A stretch of 64,000 bases of DNA, taken from Hyposmocoma kahamanoa (lineage: Eukaryota > Arthropoda > Insecta > Lepidoptera > Cosmopterigidae). Location of the stretch: positions 11,774,357 through 11,838,356 of the forward strand of contig NW_020654810.1 of NCBI RefSeq assembly GCF_003589595.1. The letters are read 5' to 3'. Within the stretch, counting starts at the first letter, position 1; every line of letters begins with the position of its first letter. Below the pieces are notes generated by a model that saw nothing but the letters and a program-made list of their open reading frames with translations, was not told the DNA's origin and did no database searches. This document shows positions 57,783 to 64,000 of this stretch, piece by piece. The position numbers and the translations under genes are program-made.

Positions 57783-57825
57783 TTGTTTGAAAAAACAAAT
57801 ATAAGCGGTTTAGATCCGAAAAACC
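57783..57825 (+). repeat. PLE tail end fused to a SINE
   Basis: ttgtttgaaaaaacaaatat then aagcggtttagatccgaaaaa is the terminal part of the PLE tail. It stops exactly where the 5'-truncated SINE begins. Confidence 0.7.
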
Positions 57826-58037
57826 GTACCGTGCCGGACTGCCACGCAGAGGACCCAGATTCTCGGAACTTAATTTCCCGGGCCGGGAGAAATTTTTGTA
57901 TATCGTACATTTATTTTTCTTGTGAGTTTGGGTGTTATTTGTGGTTGTCTATGTGTGTGTCCATGGCATTCGCGACACAGGGTTTCCCTAGTGCGGGGCT
58001 ATGTAGAGTTTGTGCGTTAATATTATTATTATTATTT
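57826..58037 (+). mobile_element. tRNA-headed SINE, copy 5, A box missing
   Basis: Begins at taccgtgccggactgccacg, so the A box is absent. The B box is disrupted by an insertion (agattctcggaacttaattt). The body is intact and ends in TTA repeats. Confidence 0.8.
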
Positions 58038-58429
58038 CCTATTTCTTTTAAATAAAATTATAATTTTTTAATTGATGGAAACACAGGTTAGAGACGCGGT
58101 GTGGCTATAGGACGCTGCAAAACAAGGACACCGTGTGTCTGTAGGATGTGTGACGTATAGATTCTAACGACAAAACGTTTTATGTAAGAACATTCGCATA
58201 ATAATATATTCACGTCGAATTAATATCATAAATTAATATTTATGTATGATATATGAGTTACGCCCACCCCAAAAAATAAATAACTTAACTATTGGTACAT
58301 AAGTGCTGAAACCACTAAAGAGCACCAGTAAAGATTGCCAAATCAAATAATCAAATGGATGTGTCTTAAAAATAGATCTCGTAACGTCATAATATCTTTT
58401 TTACATTAATGGGGCTTGAAAAGTATATA

Positions 58430-58630
58430 TATAGATGACCAGAGACCCAGCGGGTTGCAATGTGGGTGTAGGCGGTCTCGATTTCGATTCCCGGTAGAAA
58501 CAATTTGGAAATGAACTTTTCTAAATTGTAAGATTGTGCTGGGTATTGCACCAGTTTGAACTCCGTTGCTGTGGACTCGTGATACAGGAAATACCCGAGT
58601 TTGAGACCCGGTAATTACTGTGGTTATCTC
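58430..58630 (+). repeat. tRNA-like SINE fragment (third family)
   Basis: A B-box-like ATTTCGATTCCCGG is followed by tagaaacaatttggaaatga and acttttctaaattgt, similar to 46020-46150. The right part (tactcgtgat-like, gagtttgagacccggt) suggests a second tRNA-like motif. Confidence 0.35.
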
Positions 58631-59603
58631 GCACATTAAGTATTACTATTACTTTACAGTGCACCTAACCAAACCAAGCAATACGTACTAAGTTATAATA
58701 CATTTTACGTTTACAATGGTACGACTGTTTGAAATGGTACCACGTGAAATGTCAACGAATATGAATGAAGTGAAATATTCAGTTATGTGTTCTAAATTTC
58801 TACAGTTTGAGCTACTAACTGTAAGTTATACATTTTTGGCGTATCTCGGTCAACTAAGTTATTGTCATAAATAATACAGTTATTATTTTCTGGTTTCCTA
58901 GAACCTTTGACTGGACGAGAATTTTCTTTATAAATAACTCAGGTTAGATTCATAAAAGATGAATAATAATAAATTTACAAAAGTGATTACAAATTAATGA
59001 AAGTAGTTCGGCTTAGCACGGCGTCAGAGTCACGACGCGGCCCCGACGCCATAGTTGTAGGAACAACTTGATCTGCACCTTGATATCCATGAAAATTTAC
59101 TTACAAAATAGCTACCATACGTCTGTCGCACCTATTTTTCTAACTAAAAGCTGCATTACCAATTGTGTACCGCATTTTTCTAACTTAAGAACTGCCTACT
59201 ATGAATATACTTTCGATGTACGAGCAGCTTTTCCCTTGAGTGATTAGGGTCCTTCTTTCTTTCAGTAATGACTTTGTTTCTCCTTGTAGCCAATGAAGTC
59301 GACCGCTCGTGTTCTTCGATGCAACCCTTTTAGTGCCGAATCAACTGCTGAGAGGGTCAAGGAGTTCATTTATATCAGATATATCAGTATTGATGGAATT
59401 ATACTGATCTTTTACTACGTCTTGATATGTCTCACTGTTGGTCGTTAAGCATTCAGGGTTTATTTTGGTCTTTCGTTTTGTAACTGCTTGCTTGGTACCT
59501 TCACAGTTTTGCATTGATCAGCACTATTGCGTGGATGTGACGATGGTAGTTTCCTGTGTAAAAGTTGTTTAGGACGGAAACATCCTTTCCTATATAAAGC
59601 ATT

Positions 59604-59676
59604 CCGACTGCATATAAACTGCAAAATATTCGTTTGCGAATGAAATGCATCCGAAAAGCAGTTTAAATGCAGTCGG
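59604..59676. repeat. 73-nt near-perfect hairpin
   Basis: CCGACTGCATATAAACTGC (59604-59622) pairs with GCAGTTTAAATGCAGTCGG (59658-59676) with one mismatch in 19 bp. The loop contains ATTCG-TTTG-CGAAT. The size and shape suit a pre-miRNA or a tiny MITE. Confidence 0.8.
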
Positions 59677-59679
59677 TGT

Positions 59680-61341
59680 GACTGCACCCAAATTCCTTTC
59701 CAACTGCTAGTTTGCTGCTGCGATGAAGTCACAATGCTCGTGTGACTACGCGCTAAGCCATACACGTGTGATATTATGGCATTGCCTCACGGCAATCTAG
59801 TTGCGGTAAGAATAAAATAAAAAAATGTAATAGTGCTTTATATAACTAAAGCGCTGGGTAGACCCGATAGTCGACTTACTAACGTAGTATACACGTTGAA
59901 GTAAAGTAAGTAATGTCATTGACTCAGCGCATAAATACAGAACCTCTTTGGTCTTTCCTTTAGAATTGGAAGTTTGGTAAAGAAACCAGCATTTACTATA
60001 TTATTACAGCATGTAGGAAAAGGTTAAAAAACTTTTCTAAGAAATACGCAAAGCCTGGCTCGAATTAAACTGAGATGGTGGGCTCTGGTTTTAATTATAT
60101 CCCGTTCAAGAACTGTAGAGCCCTCGAGGACGGATTTGCGCTGATAAAACATTATTGACTCTAGAAATATTGTAACAAAAATAGTAGATATGTTCTAAAT
60201 ATACGTATTTGAGTACCTTATTTGGTCCTGTGCCACTTGCATCCAACAACTCCTCGAATACGAATCAGGGTCTTGCTGATCAAGCTGATCCTACTATATA
60301 TAACCCCAAAACTTGCATTACTATAGTTTGCAGTTTAACTCTGCGCAAGCGTTGACGGAAACTGGACGGAAGTGTGTCAGTGGGTCCGGCAGCGGGGCGT
60401 CGCGTGCGCAACCTCTCAATGCTGTTAGATAATGAAGTGACCTTTGCAATGTTTGACTTGCATACTTCGAGATTTTTCGCGGTGATGATTATATTTTAAT
60501 GAATATTCTAAAGGGCTGTCCCTTTTGAAAGACATTTGGAAAGTTAAGAGAAAACTTAATTTACTCTTAGTTTAATAAACTTGAAACAATTTATATATCT
60601 GTAGGTTTAACATATCTTATTCCACATACACTAAAATAGCTCAATACATACATACATCAACGACGGGTATTTTTAAAAATATGCTCTCATGAAGGTTTCG
60701 GTGAAAGCGACAGTAGAAAAGAATCCGAAGGCATTTTTTGAAAATCGGCTTCATTGGCTAAACGATAAAATTGTTATTCTAGACATGACAACGTTCCAAA
60801 AGTATTCTAGCTTACTTTAATTTTAATCATATTATGCAAACAAGAAACAATGCAATTATTTTATATGGAATTTGAGCTACCGATGTTCCACGCTCTAAAC
60901 CCCAGCGACCTGCTAACAGCGGTCTAATTCCTACAGTCGCTTATCTCGACGTATTAATCACATACTTATGTGTTTATTTTTTTGACCTATAAACTATTAA
61001 TGTAACAAAGTAAGAGCAAGTTTTGGTCAGTTTTGGTCCAATGGAGTGGCTTTTATTTATTCTCAGATTTAGAATTTCGAAACTTCTTGCTGTTATTATT
61101 GTACTAACATAATTCTTAAGTTTTTTATTTACTAATAATGTATGGACATTGAGTTGTCTGAAAATAAAGATATTTTGTTTTATTTACAACGTCTGTCTGC
61201 AGTATGTAATGTGGTAAGTAAACATGTAATGATAATTTTTCCTTGTTTGGTATATTACTTAGTCCAACAATATCATGAGAAAGGGTCATATTAAAATCGC
61301 CGTATTTGTCACCCTGACTCTTCAAAATAACGACAATAAAA
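59680..61341. other. No gene established; weak promoter-like spot
   Basis: TATATATAA at 60295-60303 lies about 37 bp before gcagttt, with a GC-richer block (60345-60415) downstream. A 101-aa minus-strand frame at 59460-59765 overlaps the hairpin and has no recognised domain. Confidence 0.25.
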
Positions 61342-61548
61342 ACCTTTTTATTATAATACCAAGTAACGGGATGAACAAGTTTTGCGCCTGGTGGTAAGTG
61401 ACACGCCTATTCATAACAGTTGCAGTGCCATTTAGAGCCTTAAATCGCAAAGACCTTAGGGGCTGCCACTGCCACTGCGCCCGTCACCCTGTGACGTAAG
61501 TTGACAAGTCCCATATGCCTACAATTTCACCAGCACCCTTATATTCCA
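61342..61548 (-). repeat. Rep-A 3' two-thirds, antisense
   Basis: taccaagtaacgggatgaac ... cactgcgcccgtcaccctgt ... ttcacc-agcaccctt. The 5' third is absent. Confidence 0.72.
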
Positions 61549-61957
61549 AAAATCCCTCACACGTGACACTTACATAGTTAAGGTTATGGCAGGTTACGGC
61601 ATTCGTTCAAGGCCGGTGTCATCACCATGCCGAAACTAGTCACGATTATATAAAAACATCATAAAACTAATTCACATTCTACTGGCTATACGTAACGAGT
61701 TAAGCAATTGCAAGTCACCTACAGTACAAACTGACCCTAAGATTTGCTAATAAATCAAGTATCTACATTAATCTAAACTGTTTGATATTCCGAGTACTCA
61801 CTGACCGTATGACTATATTAACAATGAAGCAGGAATTCTTTTAATTTTTATTAGTCTTTTGTTTTTACTTGGAATTGGTGTACCTATATGATATCTTAAA
61901 TAATTTTATAATGCGTGTATGACTGAACTTGACTAATCAGTACCGTTTTTAGACTTC

Positions 61958-61996
61958 AAAAAAGGAGGAACTTCTCAATTCGTTCGTATTTTTTTC
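61958..61996 (-). repeat. accgacttcaaa-family terminal fragment
   Basis: cttcaaaaaaggaggaactt ctcaattcg equals the end of the family in antisense. Confidence 0.55.
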
Positions 61997-62012
61997 CCTT
62001 TGTGTATGTCAG

Positions 62013-62125
62013 TCGCAGTAGTGCTCCTCGTGAAAGTATTCGTCCAGGAAGTACCGACAGTACTAGTTTACTTTACTACTACGGCAGTAGTACTTTCTTG
62101 GACGTACTGTTTCACAAGGAGCAGC
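62013..62125. repeat. Inverted pair of Rep-A 5' ends
   Basis: Sense gcagtagtgctcctcgtgaa ... cgtccaggaagtac and antisense agtactttcttggacgtact ... caaggagcagcg face each other across about 20 bp, forming a hairpin. Confidence 0.75.
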
Positions 62126-62544
62126 GAAAGCGTTTAAGTCAACTTAGGAGGTTGTTTTGTATTTTTTTATTATATATATATTAGTTTCAGTGCAGAATCA
62201 ACTGCTTTCAAGTAAAACAACATCACGTTAAAAGAATCATATAATTCAACACTTCGGCAATCCATTATTGTACGTAACGAGAAAAGTTTCGTCAAGATTA
62301 AAAGTAATTTATTTCCATATTAGTTCCATTATTGATTTTTGCGCAATGTATTTATACATTTAATTTAAACACAATTTGTCAACACGCTGCCATAGGCCAA
62401 GGGTTCCATTTGAATGTTTGAGTTGACAATTGAAGATGCTTTTCAAACTATTTCGTTAAAGTTGAAAGGTAGCTAGATAAAACCAGTATTGCGCCTTCTT
62501 AGCTAAGTACAGGTTGAAATATTTTTAACTTAATTTTAATTTTT

Positions 62545-62818
62545 CTTTCTTTATAACATCAATTGAAGGGATGAACAAGTCGTGCGCCTGATGGTAATGC
62601 CACTCAGAGCTTTAAATTGTAACGTTCTGAGGGGCACTACTACTGAGCCCGTTAACCTGGGACATAAAAGTTGACAAGTTTCATGTGCCTCTAATTTCTC
62701 CAGTACCCTTACCTTTCCAAGCCGGAACACAGTAATGCTGACATTACTGCTTTCCGGCAGAAATAGGTAAAGTACTACCCTGAATGAACTCGTTCACAAG
62801 GAGCTCTACTGCTACCAA
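62545..62818 (-). repeat. Rep-A copy, antisense, nearly full length
   Basis: Runs from the T-rich tail to gagctctactgctaccaaat, with a small deletion near the 3' end (missing the aagcgacacgcc segment). Confidence 0.78.
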
Positions 62819-63377
62819 ATTATCGTTTTTAATACACTCGCCTCGCCTGTTACGCAAAAAAACTTTATGAATTTGCTTTTATGCCTTTACTTTCTCAATA
62901 AATGAAATCGTATTATAATGTGCACCCTTATTTGTGTAAAATGCCATATCTGCAAAAGAACAACTTTTCAGGATACAGGTTTAGAGATTCTTAGAACGAA
63001 ATAAAGTATAAAAAAAAAATAAAAAAAAATTCTTTTATTACTTTTATTAAATTTTTTATTAATTTGATATTCAATTATTTTTATGTGAAATTACTCCACT
63101 AGTTTGTTATTATTATTAATACAAAGATCGAACACTCAGAAAAAATCCTTCATAACATTCTTTTATTCTTAAACGTGAGGGTTACAAAATTTCACATTTA
63201 CATAATTTGCTTTTCATCACACTTGCTCGTAACAGTGTCATGACATGCAAAGTAGACAGTAATATCCTAAATTATGCCCACGGGCTTTTTCATTACATTA
63301 TCGCCCTAAGGATTTTTTACGTCAAGATTAAGCCAAAATTTATGCTCGAAAAACCTGAACGCATGAACTTGAAGTAG

Positions 63378-63938
63378 AAAATAGCTAAATATTTGCAATT
63401 TAACTATATTTTACTAAACTTTAGGCATGTCAAGAACAAACTATCACCGAATCAGCACGGATTTATTAAGAAGCGATCTACGGACACAAACCTATCCCAG
63501 TACATAGATGATGTAGCATTGGCAGTCGATACTTCAGGACAAGTAGATGCAATATATACCGACTTTTCCAAAGCTTTCGATAAATTTAATCATCGTATAT
63601 TGATAAACAAATTAGCTCACTTCGGGATTAGGGACTCCCTACTTCAGTGGTGTCAATCATATTTGAATAACAGGTGTTCTAGAGTTGTAATTGATGGTTA
63701 TAGTTCAAATCCTTTTATTTCATGCTCTGAAGTGCCGCAAGGTTCAAACCTTGGGCCATTGTTCTTCATTATATTCATTAATGACATTGAAAGGTTGTTT
63801 AAGAACTCGATCTGCTATTTGTTTGCTGATGATCTTAAAATAATGCGTGTTATTAAAAGGCTCAATGATGCTGATTTGTTGCAGGCTGATATTGATAGAC
63901 TCATTGATTGGTGTCACATTAACAAAATGTATCTGATA
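63378..63938 (+). pseudogene. Non-LTR reverse transcriptase palm region (Jockey/CR1 type), open frame
   Basis: The frame is open from 63378 past the window end and has no stop, so it is easy to miss. From about 63424 it reads KLSPNQHGFIKKRSTDTNL, motif A YTDFSKAFDKFNH, VPQGSNLGPLFFIIFINDI, and CYLFADDLKIM with the catalytic FADD intact. It stops resembling RT after WCHINKMYL, where a PLE tail begins and is read in the same frame. The N-terminal endonuclease is absent, so the copy is partial. Related to the thumb fragment at 36160-36690. Confidence 0.85.
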
Positions 63939-64000
63939 GGAAATGAAACTATTTTTCCGGATTTAAATCGCGTATATTTGTTTTTTCAAACAAACCGACG
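63936..64000 (-). repeat. PLE tail arm at the window edge
   Basis: taggaaatgaaactattttt to caaacaaaccgacg, continuing beyond the window. Well preserved. Confidence 0.8.

Noticed and set aside
59460..59765. 101-aa minus-strand frame
   Set aside because: It spans the 73-nt hairpin, which dictates part of its sequence; no recognisable family.

Overview
The window looks like non-coding, repeat-packed DNA from an insect nuclear genome, most likely a moth or butterfly (Lepidoptera). This is inferred from the AT-rich background, the lack of prokaryote-style gene packing, a eukaryotic tRNA gene, and repeat types I associate with Lepidoptera: RTE-type non-LTR elements, tRNA-headed SINEs with TTA or A tails, an accgacttcaaa-type repeat, and mariner/Tc1 elements. 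I cannot name the species. Two 10-N gaps show that this is a scaffold.

No complete host protein gene is visible. The only gene I call with high confidence is tRNA-Arg(CCT) at 32459-32531, with its Pol III T-run. The best host-exon candidate is a cysteine-rich open frame on the minus strand (32002-32193) ending at a canonical GTAAGT donor. Weaker signals are a CpG-rich island (about 19560-20000), a TATA/E-box region (12109-12261), a CGATA/DRE cluster (30534-30566) and GC-rich spots near 35910 and 52800. The window could be intergenic or lie inside a large intron.

Mobile DNA explains most recognisable structure. Left part (1-16 kb): a 5'-truncated RTE insertion with an intact 15-bp target duplication, Penelope-like (PLE) tail foldbacks, a Harbinger-like MITE, and a nearly intact Tc1 element whose DD34E transposase has one in-frame stop. 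Centre (16-41 kb): a hAT-like MITE, several copies of a ~300-bp repeat called Rep-A here, a tRNA-Gly-like SINE, a full-length but decayed mariner and its internally deleted derivative, and Jockey-like reverse-transcriptase debris. Right part (41-64 kb): several foldback MITEs, a PLE 3' half with a decayed GIY-YIG domain bracketed by inverted tail repeats, a second mariner lineage fragment, and a reverse-transcriptase frame that runs off the window end after joining a PLE tail.

The most frequent families are Rep-A (about 16 loci), the PLE tail (about 10 loci), the tRNA-Gly-like SINE (5 copies) and the accgacttcaaa repeat (5 copies). Several are nested, which gives a relative insertion order. 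I found no CRISPR array, operon, phage or bacterial system. Recognition of repeat families is from memory and pattern reading; nothing was searched.
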